39,035 bases of DNA from NCBI RefSeq assembly GCF_011044995.1, contig NZ_JAAKZW010000049.1, forward strand, positions 1 to 39,035, in the 5' to 3' direction. The position numbers were made by a program, and so were the translations under genes. The DNA comes from Streptomyces mesophilus (GTDB lineage Bacteria > Actinomycetota > Actinomycetes > Streptomycetales > Streptomycetaceae). Shown here in pieces: positions 17,324 through 25,707 of the stretch; within the stretch, counting starts at the first letter, position 1, and each line of letters opens with the position of its first letter. The notes beneath the pieces were generated by a model, which saw only the letters and a program-made list of their open reading frames with translations, did not search any database and was not told the DNA's origin.

Positions 17324-17353
17324 CCGCCCGGCACCCTGAAGGGCACCGGGCGG
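17324..17353 (-). terminator. terminator of the nuo operon
   Basis: Arms 17324-17336 and 17341-17353 with the loop TGAA, 19 bases past the nuoN stop. In the leftward (sense) RNA all 13 positions pair, two as G-U wobbles. In the rightward RNA these become two C-A mismatches. A T-rich run (TTGGTTTGT) follows on the sense side, so it is an oriented terminator. Confidence 0.85.
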
Positions 17354-17371
17354 CCGTATCGGACCCAGGAC

Positions 17372-19021
17372 TCAGCGGACGAAGACGCTCGCCTGGTTGG
17401 CCAGGTCCAGGAAGTACTGCGGGGCGACGCCGAGGACCAGCGTGACCGCCACGCCGACGCCGATCGCCGTCATGGTGAGCGGTGACGGGACCGCCACCGT
17501 GGGGCCCTCGGGCTTGGGCTCGCTGAAGAACATCAGGACGATCACGCGGATGTAGAAGAACGCCGCGATGGCCGACGAGATGACGCCGACGACGACCAGC
17601 GCACCCGCGCCGCCCTCCGCCGCCGCCTTGAACACCGCGAACTTGCCCGCGAAGCCCGACGTCAGCGGAATGCCCGCGAAGGCAAGGAGGAAGACCGCGA
17701 AGACCGCGGCCACCAGCGGTGAACGGCGTCCGAGCCCCGCCCACTTGGACAGGTGCGTCGCCTCGCCGCCCGCGTCCCGCACCAGCGTGACCACGGCGAA
17801 CGCGCCGATCGTCACGAAGGAGTAGGCACCCAGGTAGAAGAGGACCGACGAGATGCCGTCGGGCGTCGTCGCGATGACACCGGCCAGGATGAAGCCGGCG
17901 TGCGCGATCGACGAGTACGCGAGCAGCCGCTTGATGTCCGTCTGCGTGATCGCGACGATCGCGCCGAGCAGCATCGTGGCGATCGCCACGCCCCACATGA
18001 CCGGCCGCCAGTCCCAGCGCAGGCCCGGAAGCACCACGTACAGCAGACGCAGCAGCGCACCGAACGCCGCGACCTTCGTGGCCGCCGCCATGAAGCCGGT
18101 GACCGGGGTCGGGGCGCCCTGGTAGACGTCCGGGGTCCACATGTGGAACGGGACGGCGCCGACCTTGAAGAGCAGACCCATCAGGATCAGCGCGGCGCCG
18201 ACGAGCAGCAGCGCGTCGTTGCCCATCGTGCCGGCGAGCGCCGGGTTCACGTTCTGCACGGTGCCGTCGACGACGTCCGCGATCCCGGCGTACGACACCG
18301 TGCCCGCGTATCCGTAAAGGAGCGCGATGCCGAAGAGCAGGAAGGCGGAGGAGAACGCGCCGAGCAGGAAGTACTTGACCGCCGCTTCCTGCGACATGAG
18401 CCGCTTGCGGCGGGCTAGCGCACACATCAGGTAGAGCGGAAGCGAGAAGACCTCAAGGGCGATGAACAGAGTCAGCAGGTCGTTCGCCGAGGGGAAGACC
18501 AGCATGCCGCCGATCGCGAAGAGTGCGAGCGGGAACACCTCGGTGGTGGTGAACCCGGCCCGTACCGCGGCCTGTTCACTCTCGCTGCCCGGCACGGACG
18601 CGGCCTGGGCCGCGAACGAGTCGACGCGGTTGCCGTGCGCCTCCGGGTCGAGCCTGCGCTCGGCGAAGGTGAAGATCGCCACCAGACCGGACAGCAGGAT
18701 CGTGCCCTGCAGGAACAGGGCGGGCCCGTCGACGGCGAGCGCCCCCATGGCCACGATGCCCGACTCGGTGGTGCCGTGCCCGCCGGCCGCGAGCGCCACC
18801 ACCGCGGCGAACGCGGCGACGAGCGCGACCACCGACAGGAAGACCTGCACGTAGTAGCGGGCCACCCGCGGCACGAACGCCTCGACCAGGATGCCGAGGA
18901 TCGCGGCGCCGATCACGATCAGCGTGGGAGCGATCAGGCTGTACTCGATCTGCGGGGAGTCGATCTTCGTGATCGGCTCGGCCGCGGTTGTCCACAGGCT
19001 GTGGACGGCTGTTGCGCTCAC
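17372..19021 (-). CDS. nuoN: NADH-quinone oxidoreductase subunit N
   Basis: A 549-residue antiporter-like membrane subunit of complex I, about 14 helices, proton channel of the membrane arm. Marks are the acidic helix ALEVFSLPLYLMCAL, LLFKVGAVPFHMWTPDVYQG with its conserved lysine, APTPVTGFMAAATKVAAF, TDIKRLLAYSSIAHAGFIL, and FAGIPLTSGFAGKFAVF. An extra loop of about 35 residues follows FAERRLDPEAHG, before FPLALFAIGGML. The GTG start overlaps the nuoM stop (GTGA). Last gene of the operon; a hairpin terminator follows the stop. Its 5' end contains a DnaA-box pair. Confidence 0.96.
   Translation of the reverse strand: MSATAVHSLWTTAAEPITKIDSPQIEYSLIAPTLIVIGAAILGILVEAFVPRVARYYVQVFLSVVALVAAFAAVVALAAGGHGTTESGIVAMGALAVDGPALFLQGTILLSGLVAIFTFAERRLDPEAHGNRVDSFAAQAASVPGSESEQAAVRAGFTTTEVFPLALFAIGGMLVFPSANDLLTLFIALEVFSLPLYLMCALARRKRLMSQEAAVKYFLLGAFSSAFLLFGIALLYGYAGTVSYAGIADVVDGTVQNVNPALAGTMGNDALLLVGAALILMGLLFKVGAVPFHMWTPDVYQGAPTPVTGFMAAATKVAAFGALLRLLYVVLPGLRWDWRPVMWGVAIATMLLGAIVAITQTDIKRLLAYSSIAHAGFILAGVIATTPDGISSVLFYLGAYSFVTIGAFAVVTLVRDAGGEATHLSKWAGLGRRSPLVAAVFAVFLLAFAGIPLTSGFAGKFAVFKAAAEGGAGALVVVGVISSAIAAFFYIRVIVLMFFSEPKPEGPTVAVPSPLTMTAIGVGVAVTLVLGVAPQYFLDLANQASVFVR
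18988..19008. promoter_or_regulatory. second facing pair of DnaA boxes, inside the nuoN start region
   Basis: TTGTCCACA (18988-18996) is the exact streptomycete DnaA box. CCGTCCACA on the other strand (19000-19008) follows after 3 bases. The layout copies the pair upstream of recQ. It lies in codons 5-12 of nuoN, so coding constraint on VHSLWTT may also preserve it. Confidence 0.5.
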
Positions 19022-20592
19022 TTGGCCGCCACCTCCGGCTCGGGGTCATGCTGCTTTACGTCGGAGAGCGTGTGCTTGACCGCCGGGTCGACCAGTTCGG
19101 TGACCGGCTTCGGGTACACGCCGAGGAAGACAAGGAGAACGATCAGCGGTCCCACGACAAGGAGTTCGCGCAGCTTGAGGTCGGGCATCTTGGCGACTTC
19201 GAGCTTTACGGGGCCTGTCATCGTCCGCTGGTACAGGACCAGGGAGTACAGCGCGCCGAGCACGATGCCGAAGGTCGCGATGATGCCGATGACCGGGTAG
19301 CGCGCGAACGTGCCGACCAGGACCAGGAATTCGCTGACGAACGGGGCGAGTCCCGGCAGCGACAGCGTGGCGAGCGAGCCGATCAGGAAGGTGCCGGCCA
19401 GGACCGGCGCCACCTTCTGCACCCCGCCGTAATCCGCGATGAGCCGCGAGCCGCGCCGGGAGATCAGGAACCCGGCGACGAGCATCAACGCGGCCGTCGA
19501 AATACCGTGGTTGACCATGTAGAGCGTCGCGCCCGACTGGCCCTGGCTGGTCATCGCGAAGATGCCCATGATGATGAACCCGAAGTGCGAGATCGACGCG
19601 TATGCGACCAGGCGCTTGATGTCCCGCTGGCCGACCGCGAGCAGCGCTCCGTACACGATGGAGATCAGGGCGAGGACGAGGACCACCGGAGTGGCCCATT
19701 CCGACGCGTTCGGGAAGAGCTGCAGGCAGTAACGCAGCATCGCGAAGGTGCCGACCTTGTCGACCACTGCCGTGATCAGTACGGCAACCGGGGCCGTGGC
19801 CTCGCCCATCGCGTTCGGCAGCCAGGTGTGCAGCGGCCAGAGCGGGGCCTTCACCGCGAAGGCGAAGAAGAAGCCGAGGAACAGCAGGCGCTCGGTGTTG
19901 GTCGCCATCTCCAGCTCGCCGGCCGCGCGCATCTCGGCGATCTCGCTCAGCGAGAAGGTGCCGGCGACCACGTACAGGCCGATGACCGCGGCCAGCATGA
20001 TCAGGCCGCCGACCAGGTTGTAGAGCAGGAACTTCACGGCCGCGTACGAGCGTTGGGCCGCCGCGTTCTCGTCCGAGCCCGCGTGGGCGCGGTCGCCGAA
20101 GCCGCCGATGAGGAAGTACATCGGGATGAGCATGGCTTCGAACAGGATGTAGAAGAGGAAGACGTCGGTGGCCTCGAAGGAGAGGATCACCATCGCTTCC
20201 ACCATCAGGATCAGCGCGAAGAAGCCCTGCGTCGGGCGCCAGCGTGTGTTCCCGGTCTCCTGCGGGTCCGCGTCGTGCCAGCCCGCCACGATGATGAACG
20301 GGATCAGCAGCGCGGTGAGGCCGATGAGGGCCACGCCGATGCCGTCCACGCCCAGTTCGTAGCGGACCCCGAAGTCCGCGATCCAGGAGTGCGACTCGGT
20401 CAGCTGGTAACGGTCGGCGCCGGAGCCGGTGTTGAACCGGATCCCGACGACCACCGCGAGCGCCAGCGTGACCAGCGAGAAGAACAGCGCGAGCCATTTG
20501 GCCGCGGTGCGCTTGGCGGCGGGTACGGCGGCGGTGGCGATCGCACCGAGCGCCGGCACCGCTGCCGTCAATGTCAGAAGAGGAAAGGACAT
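19018..20592 (-). CDS. nuoM: NADH-quinone oxidoreductase subunit M
   Basis: A 524-residue antiporter-like membrane subunit of complex I with about 14 helices. It has the conserved glutamate helix LFYILFEAMLIPMYFLIG, AFAVKAPLWPLHTWLPNAM with the channel lysine, EATAPVAVLITAVVDKVG, and RDIKRLVAYASISHFGFII in the discontinuous helix region. It pumps protons as quinone is reduced in the connected arm. ATG at 20592, four bases after the nuoL stop; the stop overlaps the nuoN start (GTGA), so translation is coupled. Confidence 0.97.
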   Translation of the reverse strand: MSFPLLTLTAAVPALGAIATAAVPAAKRTAAKWLALFFSLVTLALAVVVGIRFNTGSGADRYQLTESHSWIADFGVRYELGVDGIGVALIGLTALLIPFIIVAGWHDADPQETGNTRWRPTQGFFALILMVEAMVILSFEATDVFLFYILFEAMLIPMYFLIGGFGDRAHAGSDENAAAQRSYAAVKFLLYNLVGGLIMLAAVIGLYVVAGTFSLSEIAEMRAAGELEMATNTERLLFLGFFFAFAVKAPLWPLHTWLPNAMGEATAPVAVLITAVVDKVGTFAMLRYCLQLFPNASEWATPVVLVLALISIVYGALLAVGQRDIKRLVAYASISHFGFIIMGIFAMTSQGQSGATLYMVNHGISTAALMLVAGFLISRRGSRLIADYGGVQKVAPVLAGTFLIGSLATLSLPGLAPFVSEFLVLVGTFARYPVIGIIATFGIVLGALYSLVLYQRTMTGPVKLEVAKMPDLKLRELLVVGPLIVLLVFLGVYPKPVTELVDPAVKHTLSDVKQHDPEPEVAAK

Positions 20593-20596
20593 CGGA

Positions 20597-22495
20597 TCAG
20601 ACCGCCCTCATCAGCAGGGTCGCGGCGACGAGTACCGCCGTACCGCCCAACATCGAGACCGCGTAACTGCGGGCGTAGCCGTTCTGCAGCTTGCGCAGCC
20701 GACCGGAGAGCCCGCCGACGCCTGCCGCCGTGCCGTTGACGACGCCGTCCACCAGGGTGTGGTCGACGTACACCAGCGAGCGCGTGAGGTGCTCGCCGCC
20801 GCGGACCAGGACCACGTGGTTGAAGTCGTCCTGGAGCAGGTCGCGGCGGGCGGCCCGGGTGAGCACCGAACCTCGCGGGGCGGTGACCGGGACTGGACGC
20901 TTGCCGTACATGAACCAGGCGATGGCGACACCGATCAGGAGGACCACGACCGTCGAGGCCGTGATCGCCGGAACGCTGATCACCGGGTGCGGGTGCTCGA
21001 AGCTCGTGACCGGCTCCAGCCAGTGCACGAACGACTCGTTGAGCGAGAACAGACCGCCCGCGAAGACCGAGCCGAAGGCGAGCACGATCATCGGGATCGT
21101 CATCGACTTGGGCGACTCGTGCGGGTGCGGCTCGTGACCTTCCGCATCGGGCTGCCAGCGCTTCTCGCCGAAGAAGGTCATCAGCATCACGCGGGTCATG
21201 TAGAACGCGGTGATGCCCGCGCCGAGCAGTGCGACACCGCCGAAGATCCAGCCGCGGATCCCGTCGTCGTACGCGAAGGCCGCCTCGATGATCTTGTCCT
21301 TGGACCAGAAGCCCGACAGACCCGGGAAGCCGATGATCGCGAGGTAGCCGAGCCCGAAGGTCGCGAAGGTGACCGGCATGTACTTGCGCAGGCCGCCGTA
21401 CTTGCGCATGTCGACCTCGTCGTTCATGCCGTGCATAACCGAACCGGCACCGAGGAAGAGCCCGGCCTTGAAGAAGCCGTGCGTCACCAGGTGCATGATC
21501 GCGAAGGCGTAGCCGATCGGGCCGAGGCCGGCCGCGAGGATCATGTAGCCGATCTGCGACATCGTCGAACCCGCGAGGGCCTTCTTGATGTCGTCCTTGG
21601 CGCAACCGACGATCGCACCGAAGAGCAGCGTGACCGCACCCACGATGACGACCGCGAGCTGAGCGTCCGGAGCACCGTTGAAGATCGCGCCGGACCGGGT
21701 GATCAGGTAGACGCCCGCGGTCACCATGGTCGCGGCGTGGATGAGGGCCGAGACCGGGGTCGGGCCCTCCATCGCGTCCCCGAGCCAGGACTGCAGCGGC
21801 ACCTGGGCCGACTTGCCGCACGCGGCGAGCAGCAACATCAGGCCGATCGCCGTGAGCTTGCCCTCGCTGGTCTCACCGGTCGCAGCGAGTACGTCGCCGA
21901 AGGCGAAGGTCCCGAACGTGGTGAACATCAGCATGATCGCGATGGACAGGCCCATGTCGCCGACGCGGTTGACCAGGAAGGCCTTCTTGGCCGCGGTGGC
22001 CGCGCTGGGCTTGTGCTGCCAGAACCCGATGAGCAGGTACGACGCCAGACCGACGCCCTCCCAGCCCACGTACAGGAGCAGGTAGTTGTCGGCGATGACG
22101 AGGATCAGCATCGCCGCGAGGAACAGGTTCAGATAGCCGAAGAAGCGGCGGCGCCGCTCGTCGTGCTCCATGTAGCCGATCGAGTAGATGTGGATCAGCG
22201 AGCCCACACCGGTGATCAGGAGCACGAAGGTCATCGACAACTGGTCGAGCTGGAAGGCCACATCGGCCTGGAAGCCGCCGACCGGGATCCAGCTGAACAG
22301 ATGCTGGTGCATCGCCCGGTCATCGGCGTCCCGGCCGAGCATGTCCATGAACAGCACGACACCGACGACGAACGAGCCGAGCGCGAACAGCGTGCCGAGC
22401 CAGTGGCCGGTGCGGTCGAGCCGGCGCCCGCCGCACAGCAGGACCACCGCTCCGAGCAGAGGCGCCGCGACGAGCAGCGCAATCAAGTTCTCCAC
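20597..22495 (-). CDS. nuoL: NADH-quinone oxidoreductase subunit L
   Basis: A 632-residue subunit, the largest antiporter-like part of the membrane arm, about 16 helices with a C-terminal lateral helix. Typical stretches are SMTFVLLITGVGSLIHIYS, LFYGYLNLF-like FFGYLNLFLAAML, YVGWEGVGLASYLLIGFW with the key glutamate, KSAQVPLQSWLGDAMEGPTP, VSALIHAATMVTAGVYL, and KKALAGSTMSQIGYM. GTG at 22495; the gap to nuoK is 15 bases and holds an AAAGGGG ribosome site, the longest intergenic space in the distal half of the operon. Confidence 0.97.
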   Translation of the reverse strand: MENLIALLVAAPLLGAVVLLCGGRRLDRTGHWLGTLFALGSFVVGVVLFMDMLGRDADDRAMHQHLFSWIPVGGFQADVAFQLDQLSMTFVLLITGVGSLIHIYSIGYMEHDERRRRFFGYLNLFLAAMLILVIADNYLLLYVGWEGVGLASYLLIGFWQHKPSAATAAKKAFLVNRVGDMGLSIAIMLMFTTFGTFAFGDVLAATGETSEGKLTAIGLMLLLAACGKSAQVPLQSWLGDAMEGPTPVSALIHAATMVTAGVYLITRSGAIFNGAPDAQLAVVIVGAVTLLFGAIVGCAKDDIKKALAGSTMSQIGYMILAAGLGPIGYAFAIMHLVTHGFFKAGLFLGAGSVMHGMNDEVDMRKYGGLRKYMPVTFATFGLGYLAIIGFPGLSGFWSKDKIIEAAFAYDDGIRGWIFGGVALLGAGITAFYMTRVMLMTFFGEKRWQPDAEGHEPHPHESPKSMTIPMIVLAFGSVFAGGLFSLNESFVHWLEPVTSFEHPHPVISVPAITASTVVVLLIGVAIAWFMYGKRPVPVTAPRGSVLTRAARRDLLQDDFNHVVLVRGGEHLTRSLVYVDHTLVDGVVNGTAAGVGGLSGRLRKLQNGYARSYAVSMLGGTAVLVAATLLMRAV

Positions 22496-22510
22496 GATTC
22501 AGCGACCCCT

Positions 22511-22810
22511 TTAGAGCTTCATCAGGCTGGCGTCGTCGACCGAGGCCGAGTGGCGGGAACGGAACAGGGACACGATGATCGCGAGCCCGACCACGACCTC
22601 GGCGGCGGCGACGACCATCGTGAAGAAGGCGATGATCTGGCCGTCGAGATTGCCGTGCATCCGCGAGAAGGCCACGAACGCCAAGTTGCAGGCATTGAGC
22701 ATGAGCTCGATGCACATGAACACGACGATCGCGTTCCGCCTGATCAGCACGCCGGTGGCGCCGATCGAGAACAACAGGGCGGCGAGATAGAGGTAGTTGA
22801 CGGGGTTCAC
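22511..22810 (-). CDS. nuoK: NADH-quinone oxidoreductase subunit K
   Basis: A 99-residue subunit with three membrane helices, homologous to MrpC and ND4L. The conserved glutamate of helix 2 is in FMCIELMLNACNLAFV and a second acidic residue in helix 3 (AAAEVVVGLAIIVSLFR). It forms part of the half-channel near the quinone chamber. GTG start overlapping the nuoJ stop by four bases (GTGA). Confidence 0.97.
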   Translation of the reverse strand: MNPVNYLYLAALLFSIGATGVLIRRNAIVVFMCIELMLNACNLAFVAFSRMHGNLDGQIIAFFTMVVAAAEVVVGLAIIVSLFRSRHSASVDDASLMKL

Positions 22811-23649
22811 TTCGCGGCCTCCTCTTCCCGGTCGTCCCTGCCGAGCCGCTCCGCGGAGCGCTGCTCGAGGGCCGCCAGGTCCTTCAGCGCCTCGCTGGAC
22901 ACATCACGGATCTGGCCGCGGTCCCGCAGCGTCCGCATCACCGTGAGCTCGGACGGGGTGCCGTCGGGCAGCAGTCCGGCGATGTCCACCGCGTTGTGCC
23001 GTGCGTAGACACCGGGCGCCGGCAGCGGCGGCAGGTGCTTGCCCTCGCGTACGCGCCGTTCGGCCATCTCCCGCTGGGTGAGGGCGCGTTCGGTGCGCTC
23101 GCGGTGCGTGAGCACCATGGCGCCGACGGCCGCGGTGATCAGCAGCGCGCCGGTGATCTCGAAGGCGAACACATACTTGGTGAAGATCAGGGCCGCGAGG
23201 CCCTCGACGTTCCCGCCCGCGTTCGCCGCGCCGAGCCCGTTGAACTCGGTGATCGCGGCGTTCCCGATGCCCGCGGTGAGCAGCACCGCGAAGCCGAGAC
23301 CGCACAGGGCGGCGAGCCAGCGCTGGCCCTTGATGGTCTCCTTCAGGGAGTCGGCGGCGGTGACACCGACGAGCATGACCACGAAGAGGAAGAGCATCAT
23401 GATCGCGCCGGTGTAGACGACGACCTGGACGATGCCCAGGAAGTACGCCCCGTTGGCGAGGTAGAAGACCGCCAGGATGATCATGGTGCCGGCCAGACAC
23501 AGCGCGCTGTGCACGGCCTTCTTCATCAGGATCGTGCACAGCGCGCCGATCACGGCGACGGTGCCGAGCACCCAGAACTGGAAGGCCTCACCGGTGGAGG
23601 TGGTGTAGGCGGCGAGGTCGGTCACCGCGTGGGAGGCGAGCGCGCTCAT
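22807..23649 (-). CDS. nuoJ: NADH-quinone oxidoreductase subunit J
   Basis: A 280-residue subunit, homologous to ND6. Five helices occupy about residues 20-195, including ALCLAGTMIILAVFYLANGA, FLGIVQVVVYTGAIMMLFLF with the pi-bulge helix that couples redox to proton transfer, and ALLITAAVGAMVLTH. A charged cytoplasmic tail of about 85 residues (RERTERALTQREMAERR onward) is longer than in E. coli and common in actinobacteria. ATG at 23649 overlaps the nuoI stop (ATGA). The open frame upstream is out of register with the operon and ignored. Confidence 0.96.
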   Translation of the reverse strand: MSALASHAVTDLAAYTTSTGEAFQFWVLGTVAVIGALCTILMKKAVHSALCLAGTMIILAVFYLANGAYFLGIVQVVVYTGAIMMLFLFVVMLVGVTAADSLKETIKGQRWLAALCGLGFAVLLTAGIGNAAITEFNGLGAANAGGNVEGLAALIFTKYVFAFEITGALLITAAVGAMVLTHRERTERALTQREMAERRVREGKHLPPLPAPGVYARHNAVDIAGLLPDGTPSELTVMRTLRDRGQIRDVSSEALKDLAALEQRSAERLGRDDREEEAAK

Positions 23650-24359
23650 CGGCCGATCACCTTCCCGGACGCGGGCTCGGTCCCGCCGAAGGTGGAGTCC
23701 GCCTCCTGCACCACTTCGCCCTTGGAGTGGGCGACTTGCTGCACGGTCCCGGGCGCCGCCTCGGTCACCAGACCGCGGTAGTAGTCGCTCTCGTCCATCC
23801 CGGGGTAGATCGCGTGCGGGCTGTCGACCATGGTGTCCTCGAGCCCGGCGAGCAGCTGCTCCTTGGTGTAGATCAGGTTGGCGCGGCTGGAGTCGGCGAG
23901 CTCGAACTCGTTCGTCATCGTGAGCGCCCGCGTGGGACACGCCTCGATGCACAGCCCGCACAGAATGCAGCGCGCGTAATTGATCTGGTAGACGCGGCCG
24001 TAGCGCTCACCGGGCGAGTAGCGCTCCTCCTCGGTGTTGTCCGCGCCCTCCACGTAAATGGCATCGGCGGGACAGGCCCAGGCGCACAACTCGCAGCCGA
24101 CGCACTTCTCGAGCCCGTCGGGATGCCGGTTGAGCTGGTGCCGGCCGTGGAAGCGCGGCGCCGTCGTCTTCGGCTGCTCCGGGTACTGCTCCGTGAGCCG
24201 CTTCTTGAACATGGCCTTGAAGGTCACGGCGAACCCGGCCACGGGGTTCTGGAACCCCTGTGCCGTGTCCTTGCCCTCGACGGGACCGGACCCGGCCGCC
24301 TGCGCGGGCAGCCCGGTGGCCCCGGTCGGCTCGATCGACTTTCCGGTTTCCTCAGACAC
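23646..24359 (-). CDS. nuoI: NADH-quinone oxidoreductase subunit I
   Basis: A 237-residue TYKY-type subunit carrying clusters N6a and N6b, two 4Fe-4S centres that pass electrons to NuoB. Ligands are in CVGCELCAWACP (Cys86, 89, 92, 96) and CILCGLCIEACP (Cys131, 134, 137, 141). The N-terminal 40 residues and the C-terminal 50 are longer than in E. coli. The GTG at 24359 has GGGAGG six bases upstream and overlaps the end of nuoH by 8 bases, an unusually long overlap for this operon; 16 more codons are open upstream but lack such a site. Confidence 0.96.
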   Translation of the reverse strand: MSEETGKSIEPTGATGLPAQAAGSGPVEGKDTAQGFQNPVAGFAVTFKAMFKKRLTEQYPEQPKTTAPRFHGRHQLNRHPDGLEKCVGCELCAWACPADAIYVEGADNTEEERYSPGERYGRVYQINYARCILCGLCIEACPTRALTMTNEFELADSSRANLIYTKEQLLAGLEDTMVDSPHAIYPGMDESDYYRGLVTEAAPGTVQQVAHSKGEVVQEADSTFGGTEPASGKVIGR

Positions 24360-25707
24360 CGTCCGCCTCCCTTCCCTCACTCGCAGTATCGGACCCGCCA
24401 CTGACAACCAACTCCCGCTCCTGGCGCGACCGCCGGCGCGGCACGGGCGGCAGGCTCTGACCCGGCTTCGGCGGTACGGGGAAGCCGCCGGCCATCGGGT
24501 CGAAGACCTCCGGAGCCTGCTCGATCCCCGTGTCCTTCTCCTTGCCGCGGAACATGTCCACCACGAAGGAGAGGAGGAGCAGCGCGATGACTCCGCCGGC
24601 CACGTACATCACGATCTCGGCGAAGTCGTAGTTCTCGTTGCGCAGCGTGCGCACCGTCGCGACGAGCATCAGCCAGACCACGGAGACCGGGATGAGCACC
24701 TTCCAGCCGAGCTTCATCAGCTGGTCGTAGCGCACACGCGGGAGCGTGCCGCGCAGCCAGATGAAGAAGAACAGCAGCAGCTGGACCTTGACGATGAACC
24801 AGAGCATCGGCCACCAGCCGTAGTTGGCGCCCTCCCAGAAGGTGCTGATCGGGTACGGAGCCCGCCAGCCGCCCAGGAAGAGGGTGGTCGCGACCGCGGA
24901 GACCGTCACCATGTTCACGTACTCGGCGAGCATGAAGAGCGCGAACTTGATGGACGAGTACTCGGTGTTGAAGCCGCCGACCAGGTCGCCCTCGGACTCC
25001 GGCATGTCGAACGGGGCGCGGTTGGTCTCACCGACCATGGTCACGATGTAGAGCAGGAACGACACCGGAAGCAGCAGGATGTACCAGCGGTCCCCCTGCG
25101 CCTCCACGATCGTCGAGGTCGACATCGAGCCCGAGTAGAGGAAGACGGAGGCGAACGCGGCGCCCATCGCGATCTCGTACGAGATCATCTGGGCGCAGGA
25201 GCGCAGGCCGCCGAGCAGCGGGTACGTGGACCCTGAGGACCAGCCCGCGAGCACGATGCCGTAGATGCCGACCGAGGCGACCGCGAGGATGTAGAGCATC
25301 GCGATCGGCAGGTCGGTGAGCTGCATCGTGGTGCGCTGGCCGAAGATCGACACCTGGTTGTCGGCGGGCCCGAAGGGGATCACCGCGATCGCCATGAAGG
25401 CCGGGATGGCCGCGACGATCGGCGCCAGGACGTAGACGACCTTGTCGGCCCGCTTGACGATGACGTCTTCCTTGAGCATCAGCTTGATGCCGTCCGCGAG
25501 GGACTGCAGCAGTCCCCACGGACCGTGGCGGTTGGGGCCGATGCGCAGCTGCATCCAGGCGACGACCTTGCGCTCCCACACGATGGAGAACAGCACGGTC
25601 AGCATCAGGAACGCGAAGCAGAAGACCGCCTTGACGGCCACGAGCCACCACGGGTCGGTGCCGAACATCGACAGGTCTTCCGCGGCGAGAGTCACTGCGG
25701 GGCTCAT
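24352..25707 (-). CDS. nuoH: NADH-quinone oxidoreductase subunit H
   Basis: A 451-residue ND1-like subunit with eight or nine helices that forms the quinone chamber with NuoB and NuoD. It has VVAWMQLRIGPNRHGPWGLL, DGIKLMLKED, the loop ETNRAPFDMPESEGDLVGGF, EYSSIKFALFMLAEYVNM, and GTLPRVRYDQLMKLGWKVLI near the end. The last 60 or so residues form a Pro/Arg/Ser-rich cytoplasmic extension (FPVPPKPGQSLPPVPRRR) not found in E. coli. ATG at 25707 overlaps the nuoG stop (ATGA). Confidence 0.97.
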   Translation of the reverse strand: MSPAVTLAAEDLSMFGTDPWWLVAVKAVFCFAFLMLTVLFSIVWERKVVAWMQLRIGPNRHGPWGLLQSLADGIKLMLKEDVIVKRADKVVYVLAPIVAAIPAFMAIAVIPFGPADNQVSIFGQRTTMQLTDLPIAMLYILAVASVGIYGIVLAGWSSGSTYPLLGGLRSCAQMISYEIAMGAAFASVFLYSGSMSTSTIVEAQGDRWYILLLPVSFLLYIVTMVGETNRAPFDMPESEGDLVGGFNTEYSSIKFALFMLAEYVNMVTVSAVATTLFLGGWRAPYPISTFWEGANYGWWPMLWFIVKVQLLLFFFIWLRGTLPRVRYDQLMKLGWKVLIPVSVVWLMLVATVRTLRNENYDFAEIVMYVAGGVIALLLLSFVVDMFRGKEKDTGIEQAPEVFDPMAGGFPVPPKPGQSLPPVPRRRSRQERELVVSGGSDTASEGREADGV

